Below are positions 16,004 to 25,280 of a stretch of DNA of 64,000 nucleotides, in pieces; position 1 is the first letter of the stretch, and each line of letters begins with the position of its first letter. A program made the translations under genes and the position numbers. The notes below the pieces were generated by a model. That model did no database searches. It was not told the DNA's origin and was given only the letters and a program-made list of their open reading frames with translations. Origin of the DNA: Roseicyclus sp. (GTDB lineage Bacteria; Pseudomonadota; Alphaproteobacteria; Rhodobacterales; Rhodobacteraceae); assembly GCF_018402035.1 (NCBI RefSeq), contig NZ_JAGYJN010000003.1, positions 186,001 to 250,000 on the forward strand. The letters run 5' to 3'.

Positions 16004-16483
16004 TCACGCCACCCTAAACTCCGCCAGTACCGCCGCATAGATCGGGCGTTTGAACGGCACGATCACCTGCAGAAGCTCGGCCCCCGTCATCCAGCGCCAG
16101 TTGGAGAATTCTACGTCTTGATGCGTCAGGTCTATCACGCTGTCGGGCGCGGTCAGTTCAAACTGCACCCATTTCTGCGCTTGACCGCGATAGCGGCCTT
16201 TCCAGCGGGTTGGCACGACGTCAATCGGTAGGTCGTAATGGTGCCAATCGGCCGTCTCGGCCACCAGCCGCACCGCATCGTGGCCGACGCCGGTTTCCTC
16301 CCGCAATTCGCGATAGGCGGCATCGCGCGGCGTTTCGCCATCATCGATGCCGCCCTGTGGCATTTGCCAAGCGGGGCTCGCCATATCGGCGCGTTGGCCC
16401 GCAAACACCCGGCCATCGGCATGGGTCAGCACCACGCCGACACAAGGGCGATAGGGCAGGCGCGCGATCTCTGCAGGTGTCAC
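16004..16483 (-). CDS. rppH: RNA pyrophosphohydrolase
   Basis: A 159-aa Nudix hydrolase that converts 5'-triphosphate mRNA ends to monophosphates and so primes RNase E decay. Seen: LPYRPCVGVVL at the N-terminus, the AWQMPQGGIDDGE motif, the Nudix box GGIDDGETPRDAAYRELREE, and KWVQFEL plus the FSNWRWM region of RppH. The GTG at 16483 gives the family-like start VTPAEIARLPYRP; an ATG at 16513 would overlap ctpA by 26 bases. It is the last gene of the gpmI-envC-ctpA-rppH operon. Confidence 0.92.
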   Translation of the reverse strand: MTPAEIARLPYRPCVGVVLTHADGRVFAGQRADMASPAWQMPQGGIDDGETPRDAAYRELREETGVGHDAVRLVAETADWHHYDLPIDVVPTRWKGRYRGQAQKWVQFELTAPDSVIDLTHQDVEFSNWRWMTGAELLQVIVPFKRPIYAAVLAEFRVA

Positions 16484-16487
16484 GGGG

Positions 16488-17822
16488 TCAGTTGCCCCGT
16501 GGCCCAAGCGCATTGAGGCCGGTCAGGATGTCGATGGCATAGGCCAGCTGGTAATCCTCGTTGCGCAGACGGGCTGTTGCCTCGGCGATGGCCTGTTCCT
16601 CTTCGAGTTGGCGCAGTTCATCCTCGGACAGGGTAGCGTTTTCAATCGCGCCGCGCAGGCTTGCCTCATTGCGGCTATTTTGCGCTTCTTCCTCATCCTC
16701 GGTGGTTTCCACGGCGGGGCGTTGATCGACCAAGATATCGGGCGCGATGCCCAAGGCTTGGATCGAGCGGCCCGATGGCGTGTAGTAAAGCGAGGTCGTC
16801 AGCCGCATCGCGCCATTGCCCGCAAGCGGCATGATCGACTGCACCGATCCCTTGCCAAAGCTGTTGGTGCCCACGACCACGGCGCGGCGGTGATCTTGCA
16901 GCGCGCCCGCCACAATCTCGGAGGCCGAGGCAGAACCGCCATTGATCAACACGACCATCGGCAAATCGGTGATCAGATCGCCCGGCGTTGCATTATAGCG
17001 CTCGCCATCTTCGGGGCGGCGTCCACGGGTCGAGACGATCTCGCCTTGCTCAAGGAACGCGTCCGAGACGCGGATCGCTTGGCTGAGCAAGCCGCCGGGG
17101 TTGTTGCGCAGGTCAAGCACGACGCCGTTCAAATTCTCAAGCCCGCCCACATCGCTGATCAAGCCGCGCAGACCCTCTTCGAGGTTCGGATAGGTCTGAT
17201 CGTTAAAGGTCGAGATGCGCACGATGGCGGTGTTGCCTTCGAGCCGCGTGCGCACGGCGGTCAGACGGATACGGTCACGCACGATGGTGATGTCAAAGGG
17301 CTGATCGCGGCCTTCGCGCACCACGGTGATGGTGATCTCCGAGCCGACGGGGCCGCGCATCATATCGACGGCTTGCTCTAGCGTCAGGCCCAACAGCGCC
17401 TCGCCATTGACATGGGTGATAAAATCGCCCGCCTCGACGCCCGCTTCCATGGCTGGGGTATCATCCATGGGCGTGATGACGCGCACGAAACCGTCTTCTT
17501 GCGTGACCTCGATGCCAAGCCCGCCGAATTCGCCGCGCGTCTGCACCTGCATATCGCTGAAGTCATTGGGCGGCAGATACCCTGAATGCGGATCGAGCGA
17601 GGTGAGCATGCCGTTGATCGCCGCCTCGATCAGTGCGGCCTCATCCACCTCTTCGACGTAATTGGCGCGGATGCGTTCAAAGATATCGCCGAACAGGTCA
17701 AGCTGTTCATAGACCGAGGCATTGGCGCGATCTTCTTGCGCGATCAGCGGCCCTGCGACCTGTGAGCTTAGCACCACACCGCCCGCGATGCCGCACACAG
17801 CAGCGATGATCAGCTTATTCAT
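16488..17822 (-). CDS. ctpA: Carboxyl-terminal processing protease (S41 family)
   Basis: A 444-aa exported serine protease. Seen: an N-terminal signal/anchor (KLIIAAVCGIAGGVVL), a PDZ domain (GGLGIEVTQEDGFVRVITPM...AGDFITHVNGE), and the S41 catalytic core with VLDLRNNPGGLLSQAI, the nucleophile region INGGSASASEIVAGAL and the general-base lysine in NSFGKGSVQ. It probably processes cell-wall or envelope proteins. The ATG at 17822 has AAGGA upstream. The upstream gene encodes an EnvC-like protein, so both may serve peptidoglycan remodelling. Confidence 0.93.
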   Translation of the reverse strand: MNKLIIAAVCGIAGGVVLSSQVAGPLIAQEDRANASVYEQLDLFGDIFERIRANYVEEVDEAALIEAAINGMLTSLDPHSGYLPPNDFSDMQVQTRGEFGGLGIEVTQEDGFVRVITPMDDTPAMEAGVEAGDFITHVNGEALLGLTLEQAVDMMRGPVGSEITITVVREGRDQPFDITIVRDRIRLTAVRTRLEGNTAIVRISTFNDQTYPNLEEGLRGLISDVGGLENLNGVVLDLRNNPGGLLSQAIRVSDAFLEQGEIVSTRGRRPEDGERYNATPGDLITDLPMVVLINGGSASASEIVAGALQDHRRAVVVGTNSFGKGSVQSIMPLAGNGAMRLTTSLYYTPSGRSIQALGIAPDILVDQRPAVETTEDEEEAQNSRNEASLRGAIENATLSEDELRQLEEEQAIAEATARLRNEDYQLAYAIDILTGLNALGPRGN

Positions 17823-17839
17823 GACATCCATCCTTCGTC

Positions 17840-18973
17840 TCAGTCGCGACCTGTGCCGATGAACCATTCCGCCGGATCGACGGGCACACCGTTTTCGCGC
17901 AATTCCATATAAAGCGTTTCCGAGAGGGCAGCGCCACTCCCTTGCACCGTAGCAACGATCAAATCTTTGGTGTCGCTCTGTGCGCCACCGGGCATCAGGC
18001 CCAAAGGACCGACCGCCGGGATGAACGCCCCGGTATTCACATAAACGGTATCAAGACCGGCCAAGATCAGCAAATAGCCCGCTTCGGGTTCAAGGATAAT
18101 GACATTTCCGTAATCCAAAAGCGGCCCGGCATAGCGGACCGAAGCAGGCCATGGCGCCGTGACCAAGGCACCTGCGCGTGTGGCATAGACCAGACCGGGG
18201 CGCGCGACACCTGCGGCGTCCGCCTCACCAAAGGCGCGAAGCTGGGTGCCAAGCACCGGCAGGGGTAAGGCGCCGCGCGCGGTGGTGAAATCGGGCAAGT
18301 CAGGGGAAGCAGGCGGTGGTGATTGCGCCAGCAAGGCCGCGAGGGTGTCGAGCGAATCGACACTGTCGATCAGCTGGTTCATGGCGATATCGTCGCTCAG
18401 GAAATTCTCGGGCAGCATGCGGCGTTCGGCGATGGCTTGGCTAAGCTGGGTGCGCGCGTCTTGTGTGCGTTCCAGCGCATCGCTCAGATCACCCAAAGCC
18501 GTGTCTTGGACAGCGCGCAAGGCCGCCAATTCTTCGAGTTGGGCGCGCAGCGCACGGGCTTGGGTTGCGACGGCCGGTGTGACCTCGGACAAGATCATGC
18601 CCACACGCGCCGTGCCAAGCGGCCCTTCGGGATGCATCAGCACCACCGGTGCAGGCGCGGCCTCGATGCTTTGCAGCACCCCAAGCAGGCGCGACAGCCG
18701 GTCGCGTTCGGCCTCAAAGGCCATCAAGATCGTGCGTTCGCGCAGTGCCGCCTGCCTCATCCCTTCGCGCAGCGCCAAAAGCCCCTCTTCATAGGCGCGC
18801 ACGGTTTGGGTCAGCGCCTCGACCCGGTCGCGCGCCCCTTGCGCCTCGAGCAGCGCAAAGCCCGCTTGTTCCAGCATCTCTGCCGCCTGCGCGGCGGTTT
18901 GGCCGGCATCGACTTCTGCCCGAACAGGGCTGGCCAACAACACAAAGGCCAAGGTGATGGCACGCAAGCTCAT
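17840..18973 (-). CDS. EnvC-like murein hydrolase activator (degenerate LytM domain)
   Basis: A 377-aa exported protein: signal peptide (LRAITLAFVLLASPVRA), a long coiled-coil region (residues about 25-240), and a C-terminal M23/LytM-like domain. The metal ligands of active LytM enzymes are missing: VTAPWPASVRYAG...DYGNVIILEP is followed by GYLLILAGL where an HxH motif is expected. As with E. coli EnvC, it is more likely to activate an amidase than to cut peptidoglycan. The ATG overlaps the gpmI stop (ATGA), and ctpA follows after 17 bases. Confidence 0.85.
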   Translation of the reverse strand: MSLRAITLAFVLLASPVRAEVDAGQTAAQAAEMLEQAGFALLEAQGARDRVEALTQTVRAYEEGLLALREGMRQAALRERTILMAFEAERDRLSRLLGVLQSIEAAPAPVVLMHPEGPLGTARVGMILSEVTPAVATQARALRAQLEELAALRAVQDTALGDLSDALERTQDARTQLSQAIAERRMLPENFLSDDIAMNQLIDSVDSLDTLAALLAQSPPPASPDLPDFTTARGALPLPVLGTQLRAFGEADAAGVARPGLVYATRAGALVTAPWPASVRYAGPLLDYGNVIILEPEAGYLLILAGLDTVYVNTGAFIPAVGPLGLMPGGAQSDTKDLIVATVQGSGAALSETLYMELRENGVPVDPAEWFIGTGRD

Positions 18974-20499
18974 ACGATCAATGATGTCCCTGTCATCTCG
19001 GGTGGTTGGGCAAGCCCCATCAGCGCCAATAGGCTGGGGGCCAGATCGGCAAGGCTTCCATCGGTCAACCGCGCATCTGCGGGGCCACCGAACAAGATAA
19101 CCGGCACAAGATTGGTTGTATGGGCGGTATGCGGCCCGCCTGTCACCGGGTCGATCATGGTTTCGCAATTGCCGTGATCGGCGGTCACGATCATCGCGCC
19201 GCCCGCCTGTTCCACAGCGGCAAGCGCCCGGCCGAGGCCCGCATCAACCGCAGCACATGCGGCCATCGCAGCATCCAGATCGCCGGTATGGCCCACCATG
19301 TCGGGATTGGCGAAATTCACCACAATCAGATCATACCCCGCCCCGATCGCCGCGACGAGGTGATCGGTCACTTCGGGTGCCGACATCTCGGGTTGCAGAT
19401 CATAGGTCGCCACCTTGGGCGATTGCGCCATGTAGCGATCCTCGCCGGGAACGGGGCTTTCCTTGCCACCGTTCAGGAAAAAGGTGACATGGGGGTATTT
19501 CTCGGTCTCGGCGATATGGAACTGGCGCAGGCCATGGGCCGCCACCCATTCAGCCAGCGTATTGCGGATCTCTTGCTTGGGATAAACCGCCGTCATGTAG
19601 CGATCATGCGCGGCCGAGTAATCGACCATGCCCAAAGCAGCGGCCAGTTTCGGCCGCGGGCCGGTGTCGAAAGCATCGAAATCGGGATCGGCCAGCGCCG
19701 AGAGGATCTCGCGCGCGCGGTCGGCGCGGAAATTCAGGCAAAAGATGCCATCGCCATCGCGCATGCCCGCGAAATCGCCCAAGATCGTGGGCTGGATGAA
19801 TTCATCACTCTCGCCCCGGTCATAGGCCATCTGCACCGCTTGTTCCGGGGTTTCGGCGGTAAAGCTGCCCTTGGCCTGCATCATCGCGGACTGCGCGCGC
19901 GCGACCCTGTCCCAACGATTGTCGCGGTCCATCGCGAAATAGCGCCCGATGATCGTCCCAAAACCCGCCCCATCAGGTAGCGCGGCGGTCATTTCATCCA
20001 GATAGTCCAAGGCCGAGCGCGGCGCGACATCGCGCCCATCGGTGATGGCGTGGATATGCACCCTGACCCCGGCTGCCGCGATCACGGCGGCGGCGGCCAT
20101 CATATGGCGATGCTGCGAATGCACCCCGCCGGTCGATGCAAGACCGAACAGATGCGCAGCCCCACCGCTTTGACGCAACGCCGCGATGAAGTCGGTCAGC
20201 GCGGCTTCGGATGCAAGGCGACCCGTCTCGACCGCCTCGTCGATGCGCACCAGATCCATCGGCACCACGCGGCCCGCCCCGATGGTGGTATGGCCCACTT
20301 CGGAATTTCCCATCTGACCCTCGGGTAGACCCACCGCGCGGCCATGGGTGATCAGCCGCGCATGCGGGCAATCGGCCATCAGCCTGTCGAAATGGGGCGT
20401 GCTGGCCAGCAAGGGGGCGTTGCCCTCTGCGCTTGGGCCAATACCCCAACCATCGAGGATACACAGCACCACGGGTTTGTATGGGCGATCAATCGGCAT
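18970..20499 (-). CDS. gpmI: 2,3-bisphosphoglycerate-independent phosphoglycerate mutase
   Basis: A 509-aa manganese enzyme interconverting 3- and 2-phosphoglycerate in glycolysis and gluconeogenesis. Seen: VVLCILDGWGIGPSAEGNA, the phosphoserine motif GQMGNSEVGHTTIGAGR, NFANPDMVGHTG and VTADHGNCE. The ATG at 20499 has an AGGAGG ribosome site six bases upstream. First gene of the gpmI-envC-ctpA-rppH operon; its stop overlaps the envC-like start. Confidence 0.96.
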   Translation of the reverse strand: MPIDRPYKPVVLCILDGWGIGPSAEGNAPLLASTPHFDRLMADCPHARLITHGRAVGLPEGQMGNSEVGHTTIGAGRVVPMDLVRIDEAVETGRLASEAALTDFIAALRQSGGAAHLFGLASTGGVHSQHRHMMAAAAVIAAAGVRVHIHAITDGRDVAPRSALDYLDEMTAALPDGAGFGTIIGRYFAMDRDNRWDRVARAQSAMMQAKGSFTAETPEQAVQMAYDRGESDEFIQPTILGDFAGMRDGDGIFCLNFRADRAREILSALADPDFDAFDTGPRPKLAAALGMVDYSAAHDRYMTAVYPKQEIRNTLAEWVAAHGLRQFHIAETEKYPHVTFFLNGGKESPVPGEDRYMAQSPKVATYDLQPEMSAPEVTDHLVAAIGAGYDLIVVNFANPDMVGHTGDLDAAMAACAAVDAGLGRALAAVEQAGGAMIVTADHGNCETMIDPVTGGPHTAHTTNLVPVILFGGPADARLTDGSLADLAPSLLALMGLAQPPEMTGTSLIV

Positions 20500-20554
20500 A
20501 GCGGCCTCCTTGCCCGTGGTTCTAGGCAGCGTCAGCCCAAGGCGCAAGCGATCC

Positions 20555-23053
20555 TCAAAAGATGAAGTCTGTATTGTCGAGAAGGGCGATATTGACGCCC
20601 GCAAGCAGGATTGAATTGCCGCCGCCCGTGTTGATCATGACGCCGCCGCCTGTGCTTGTGACCGCGCCCGTGCCGAACAGCGCGTCGTAATCGGCGATGC
20701 TGGAAAGCCCGGTTATGGCGGAGAGGTCGATCTTCTCGAAGCTGTCACTTGCGTCGAAGTCGCTGATCGTATCGCGGCCATGGCCGTTGGCAAAGATGAA
20801 CACATCCGATCCCGCCCCGCCGAAAAGCCGGTCGCTGCCCGCGCCGCCATTCAGCGTGTCATTGCCGAGGCCGCCAAAAAGTTGGTCATGCCGCGTGCCG
20901 CCATCAAGGCTGTCATCACCCTCGCCACCATCGAGCCGGTCGTTACCATCCCCCCCAAAGAGGTGGTCATCGCCATGTCCGCCAAAGAGGTGGTCAAACC
21001 CGCTCGCGCCGGTCAGCCGGTCATTGCCCTCATCACCGTGCAGCGTGTCGTTGTGCATGCCACCATCAAGCGTGTCATTGCCGCCCCCGCCAAAAAGCAG
21101 GTCGTTGTGCGCCTGACCCATAAGCCTGTCATCGCCTGCATCGCCGAACAAGGTATCATGGCCCGTGCCCGCCCAAAGCCGGTCATTGCCGTCCCCGCCA
21201 TTGAGCAGGTCGTTTCCATCCCCCCCGAAGAGGAGATCATTGCCGTGACCGCCAAAGAGGTGGTCAAACCCGCCCGCGCCGATCAGCCGGTCATTGCCCT
21301 CATCGCCGTGGAGTGTGTCGTTGTGCGTGCCACCATCAAGCGTGTCATTGCCGCCCCCGCCAAAAAGCAGGTCATTATGCGCCTGGCCAAAAAGCCCGTC
21401 ATTACCCCCGCCCCCCGCAAGCGTGTCATTGCCGCCAAGCCCGTTGATCGTGTCATGACCTTCCGTGCCGGTCAGGTTATCCGGCCCTTCGGTTGGGCCG
21501 GTGGGATCTTCGGCAGGTGCAAATTGGATTGGGCTGCGGTCGGGGGCGGTGATCACGGCGGCGATCACTTGGGCGGCGCTCAAGGGCATGCCGAGCGCTG
21601 TCTGGATGATCAAAACTTCGTTGCGCCATGTGACCACGGCCCCGGTGGCGGTCGGTTGGATCGTCAGTTGGGACGCATCATAAAGAAAGGGCCAGCCTGA
21701 CAGGTCAAGCTGATCACGCCCCGGTTCGAAGTCGGTGATCGTGTCGCTTGCACCGTCGGCGCGAAGGATGAAGCGGTCGGCACCTTCCCCGCCTGTCAGC
21801 GTGTCGCTGCCTGCACCATCCTCGATGATGTCTGCGCCATGGCCGCCGAAGATGCGATCATTGCCTGACCCGCCAATCAAGATATCGTTCCCCGCCCCAC
21901 CGATCAGATCGCCGCCCGCCGAAGTTGCCATCAGCATTTGCCTATTGCCCGAGGTGTCGAAGGCAAGGGTGGTCACGCCCCCGCTGATCTGTGAGGCGAC
22001 GAAGATATCGACCCTGTTGCCTGCCTGTCTCGTCGTGATGGCCGTGACATTCTCAAGCCCGATATGGGCGGTATCAACCAGCACATCCATCAGGTGCAGC
22101 CGACCATTGGGCAAAAGCAGAAACAAGGTGATGCCCTCGTCACCGCCACCTGCAAGCACATAGGTGAAGCCGCCCGCCGTGATCACCTCGAGGCTTTGCA
22201 ACATGCCAAAGCGCGTCGCTTTGGTGTCAATCACATGGTCGGTTGCGCCAAGGCTGCCGTCACTGCGCAATTGCATGACCGTGATCGCACCCGAGCGCCC
22301 CATACCGTCGCCCGGTGCCGATCCGACCAAAACGAAGCTGCGCCCTGCCAGCGTGGCCGTGGCAAGCGCGGTCGGCGTCATGAGGCCGATCCCCTCGGCC
22401 ACGCCCAGATTTCCCGTCGCGGCCAATCCGGTTGGGGTGACACGATAGGCTGTTACCCCTTGTTCTGTGACACTCGCCCCGATCAGGTAGCTGGCCCCTG
22501 CTACTGGCACCGCAGCCAAGGCAAAGACCGAATCGCCATAGGTCGCAGGTGTGTCTGCAATGGTGAACTGGCGGGTGAGTGACCCGCCCGCGCTGGTCGC
22601 ATTGATGTGATAGGCTTGGATTGACCCAGCGCCGGGATTGGCCAGATAGAGCGTGTTGCCCCCCATCTGATCAATGTCGAGCACACGGGTCTCGACACCG
22701 ACGAGCCCGCCAAGCGTGCTGGGGCCGCCGATGCGCCCCGTTGCGTCAAGCGAGAGCGCCGTCAGCCCCGCATCGGGATCGCCCGCGACAACCAAGCGTG
22801 ACCCGTTGACCGTGTCGAGGATCGTCAGCCGATCCATCACCGATGTGGCCAGTGCGGGGTCGAAATGGGTGAAATCATGCAGACTGAGCGCGCCATTTGC
22901 CCCCATCGCAAAGGCCGCGACCCCGCCGCTTGGCCCCGATGTGGAATAAAGCACCGGACCCGCATTGGTCATATGCACCAAGAGATCCGTGATCCCGTGA
23001 TCAAGGATGCTTTGCCCTGTCTGAACCTGACCCCCAACGGTCAATCGCGGCAT
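20555..23053 (-). CDS. Large RTX-repeat secreted protein with N-terminal beta-propeller-like domain
   Basis: An 832-aa protein with no Sec signal. Residues 1-370 are repetitive and look like a beta-propeller (blades with RLVVAGDPDAGLTALSLD, LYLANPGAGSIQAY, YVLAGGGDEGITLF). A first RTX block is at about 378-430 (GGAGNDILIGGSGNDRIFGG). A linker and a second, longer RTX block (about 525-775) follow. The end (NTGGGNSILLAGVNIALLDN) resembles type I secretion signals. RTX nonamers bind calcium after export. No HlyB/HlyD/TolC genes are in the window. GGGGG lies upstream of the ATG. Function is unknown; an extracellular adhesin or enzyme is possible. Confidence 0.85.
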   Translation of the reverse strand: MPRLTVGGQVQTGQSILDHGITDLLVHMTNAGPVLYSTSGPSGGVAAFAMGANGALSLHDFTHFDPALATSVMDRLTILDTVNGSRLVVAGDPDAGLTALSLDATGRIGGPSTLGGLVGVETRVLDIDQMGGNTLYLANPGAGSIQAYHINATSAGGSLTRQFTIADTPATYGDSVFALAAVPVAGASYLIGASVTEQGVTAYRVTPTGLAATGNLGVAEGIGLMTPTALATATLAGRSFVLVGSAPGDGMGRSGAITVMQLRSDGSLGATDHVIDTKATRFGMLQSLEVITAGGFTYVLAGGGDEGITLFLLLPNGRLHLMDVLVDTAHIGLENVTAITTRQAGNRVDIFVASQISGGVTTLAFDTSGNRQMLMATSAGGDLIGGAGNDILIGGSGNDRIFGGHGADIIEDGAGSDTLTGGEGADRFILRADGASDTITDFEPGRDQLDLSGWPFLYDASQLTIQPTATGAVVTWRNEVLIIQTALGMPLSAAQVIAAVITAPDRSPIQFAPAEDPTGPTEGPDNLTGTEGHDTINGLGGNDTLAGGGGNDGLFGQAHNDLLFGGGGNDTLDGGTHNDTLHGDEGNDRLIGAGGFDHLFGGHGNDLLFGGDGNDLLNGGDGNDRLWAGTGHDTLFGDAGDDRLMGQAHNDLLFGGGGNDTLDGGMHNDTLHGDEGNDRLTGASGFDHLFGGHGDDHLFGGDGNDRLDGGEGDDSLDGGTRHDQLFGGLGNDTLNGGAGSDRLFGGAGSDVFIFANGHGRDTISDFDASDSFEKIDLSAITGLSSIADYDALFGTGAVTSTGGGVMINTGGGNSILLAGVNIALLDNTDFIF
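20926..21385 (-). repeat. 270-bp tandem duplication inside the RTX gene
   Basis: Two near-identical coding segments start with the codons for QAHNDLLFGGGGNDTLDGG at about 21385 and 21115 on the minus strand. They are 270 bases (90 residues, ten RTX nonamers) apart, and the first 63 or so residues of each copy match almost exactly. The pair suggests a recent duplication and possible length variation by recombination. Confidence 0.8.
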
Positions 23054-23192
23054 CGATGCCCCCGAAACGTGAACGGGCCCAAGCTCACTGCGGCGCGGGG
23101 CGTAGTCAGGAATGGATTATGGTTATGCTGCGAAAATCTGGATGGATTTGAGCGATCACGCTAACGCTCTATGCAACCAAGGCGTGCAATCT

Positions 23193-23846
23193 TTAGGTGA
23201 GGTTGCGCTTGTGCAGCTCGATTGCCTCGTCAAGATCTTCGAAAAAGGCCAGTTTTCCCTTTTCCAAGATCAAGGCGGCGTCGCAGAATTCTTTAAGCTC
23301 GGACAGGTTGTGGTTTACCATGATTGCGTCTGATGTGCGCATCCGTTCATGGAAAAGCGCCATGCTGCGCAGGCGAAAGGCCGCGTCGCCCGCGCCTGTG
23401 ACCTCGTCGATCAGGTAGGTGTCGAACTTGATCCCGAGCGATAGGCCAAAGGTCAGCCTTGCACGCATGCCTGCGGAATAGGTGCGCACCGGCATGTGGA
23501 AATGTTCGCCGATCTGGGCGAAATCCTGCACGAAATCGATCAATTCCGCCGTTTCGATCCCGTAAACCCGCGCGATAAAGCGCACGTTTTGCGCGCCGGT
23601 CATTTGCGGGTGAACAGCGCCCGCCTGTCCGATGGGCCATGACATGGTGCCGTCGCTGATGACCCGCCCGTGATCTGGGCGCATGTTGCCCGCGATGATC
23701 GACATGAGCGTCGATTTGCCCGCGCCATTGCGCCCCAAAAGCGCCAAGGATCGGCCAGTTTCCAGTGTGAAAGACAGGTTGTCGATGACGATCTTGCGCC
23801 GCCCATTGACCTCGAAACTCTTGGTCAGATTCTCGAAGCGGATCAT
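23193..23846 (-). CDS. kpsT: Capsular polysaccharide ABC transporter ATP-binding protein (KpsT-like)
   Basis: A 217-aa ATPase that powers export of capsular polysaccharide across the inner membrane. Seen: Walker A GRNGAGKST, the signature region YSAGMRARLTFGLSLGIKFD, Walker B TYLIDEVTGAGD and the switch histidine in MVNHNLSELKEF. The degenerate YSAGMR signature and short length are typical of KpsT/CtrD. It follows kpsE by 12 bases on the same strand; the permease gene kpsM lies beyond kpsE on the opposite strand. Confidence 0.93.
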   Translation of the reverse strand: MIRFENLTKSFEVNGRRKIVIDNLSFTLETGRSLALLGRNGAGKSTLMSIIAGNMRPDHGRVISDGTMSWPIGQAGAVHPQMTGAQNVRFIARVYGIETAELIDFVQDFAQIGEHFHMPVRTYSAGMRARLTFGLSLGIKFDTYLIDEVTGAGDAAFRLRSMALFHERMRTSDAIMVNHNLSELKEFCDAALILEKGKLAFFEDLDEAIELHKRNLT

Positions 23847-23858
23847 CGCGCCGCCCCG

Positions 23859-25136
23859 TTACTGCCGGTCGCGGATGCTGTAATAGATCAGCGCGGCGGT
23901 GGCCCATCCCAGTGTCAGGAACAAAAGCGCCATGCCCGCGATGACGTCGCGCCGGGGGAATTCCGCGCTTTCGGGAATGGTTGGGCGGATATAGACCGCA
24001 AGATAGCGGCTTTGGCGCGCGGCATTGGTGCGGGCCGCATCAAGTGCCGTCAGCGCGGCGCGATAGCTGCCTTCGGCGAATTCGCGATCCACGATCAGCC
24101 CCTCGTAGCGGGCGATCAATGTCGGATAGTCCTGACCGTCGCGCCCAGCATCGCCGCTGGCGAAATTCTGGCGCTCTTGGTCGATGCGGTCGCGGATCAC
24201 CTCGATCCGGCGCTGGGCCTGTATCAGCCGAGGATCATTGTCATTTGTCGTGTTCTCCGACAACAGATCGAAATCGATCAGGGCCTCGGCCAATTGTTGT
24301 TGCAGGTTGTTGAGAACGCCTGTGCGCCCCTGAAGGTCGCTTTCGGGATCGACGATCTGGGTTTCGGTACGAAACTGGGTCAGCGCCTCGCGCGCAAGGC
24401 GGAGCCGCGTGATCGCCGCCTCTAGATCGGTTTCGGCAAAGCGCATCGCATCGGCGCGTGCTTGCGCGTTCAATTCATTGATCAGCGATTGGCTTTCTTC
24501 CACGATTGCCATCGCGATGGTGTGGGCTGTTACCGCATCGAAGGCGAGCACTTCGAGATCGATCAGGCCGTTGCTTTGCCCATAAGAGACGCGGACCACC
24601 TCTTGCCAATGGGAGACGAGATCTTCGAAGGCGGCATCGGGCGATAGTGCAAAAATCGGGTCGGTGTCATGTGGGGCTGCATAATGGGCCAGAAGATCGA
24701 CCCGCTGGTTCAGCCGCCCGACCAGTTCGGCGCTGGTGATGAACTCAAACAAGATATCGCCATCGACCTGTGTGCTCGCCCCTGAAAACTGCGCGATACC
24801 GCCCAAGATATCGGTCGCGGCGCTGCCTTCGTCGCTGCGCACGGTAAAGCCCGCCCGCGCGGCGTATTGATCCTGCGCATAGGTGTAGAGGTAATAGCTC
24901 GTCACGAAAAACGGCGCGGCGACCATGATCAGAAACGACAAGACAAGCCCGTAATGGCGCCGCCGCATCCGCGCTTGGCGTGCCGCTGGTTTGAAGGTCT
25001 GTTCCTTCTTGTCAGCGGCAGGTGGCTTTGCAGCACCCGGTGGTGCCGGGGGCTTTGCCTTGGGCGGCGCGTTGGCCGCTTGCGCCTGCGCCCCGGGCTG
25101 CGCTGGCATGGCTTGTGGTCCCGCGGTATTGGCCAA
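23859..25136 (-). CDS. kpsE: Capsule polysaccharide export inner-membrane protein (KpsE/CtrB-like)
   Basis: A 425-aa polysaccharide co-polymerase-type protein linking the inner-membrane exporter to the outer-membrane channel. Layout: a proline/alanine-rich cytoplasmic head (residues 1-50), a transmembrane segment (GLVLSFLIMVAAPFFVTSYYL), a long periplasmic coiled-coil region, and a second transmembrane segment near the end (VIAGMALLFLTLGWATAALI). The start is uncertain: the frame opens with TTG at 25136, and ATG 25109 is an alternative. It is divergent from kpsM; the AT-rich stretch at about 25150-25190 is the likely promoter zone. Confidence 0.88.
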   Translation of the reverse strand: MANTAGPQAMPAQPGAQAQAANAPPKAKPPAPPGAAKPPAADKKEQTFKPAARQARMRRRHYGLVLSFLIMVAAPFFVTSYYLYTYAQDQYAARAGFTVRSDEGSAATDILGGIAQFSGASTQVDGDILFEFITSAELVGRLNQRVDLLAHYAAPHDTDPIFALSPDAAFEDLVSHWQEVVRVSYGQSNGLIDLEVLAFDAVTAHTIAMAIVEESQSLINELNAQARADAMRFAETDLEAAITRLRLAREALTQFRTETQIVDPESDLQGRTGVLNNLQQQLAEALIDFDLLSENTTNDNDPRLIQAQRRIEVIRDRIDQERQNFASGDAGRDGQDYPTLIARYEGLIVDREFAEGSYRAALTALDAARTNAARQSRYLAVYIRPTIPESAEFPRRDVIAGMALLFLTLGWATAALIYYSIRDRQ

Positions 25137-25280
25137 ATGCGCCGCCCTGCATCAATAGTTTGAATTCACTCTTTCGCTCATACATAGTCTGCGCAGCCTT
25201 TGCCAGCCTGTTGGAGCGTCGCACTGAAGAACCCCGCGCCATATCTGCCGCCGCTTCCCGCAAGTCGGACGGTCACAAAG

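Noticed and set aside
20926..21385. Regular direct repeats that could be mistaken for a CRISPR array
   Set aside because: The repeats keep reading frame, encode RTX nonamers and have no unique spacers.
20780..21700. A 306-codon plus-strand frame rich in valine and isoleucine repeats
   Set aside because: It is the antisense of RTX repeats; the periodicity comes from the RTX nonamers.
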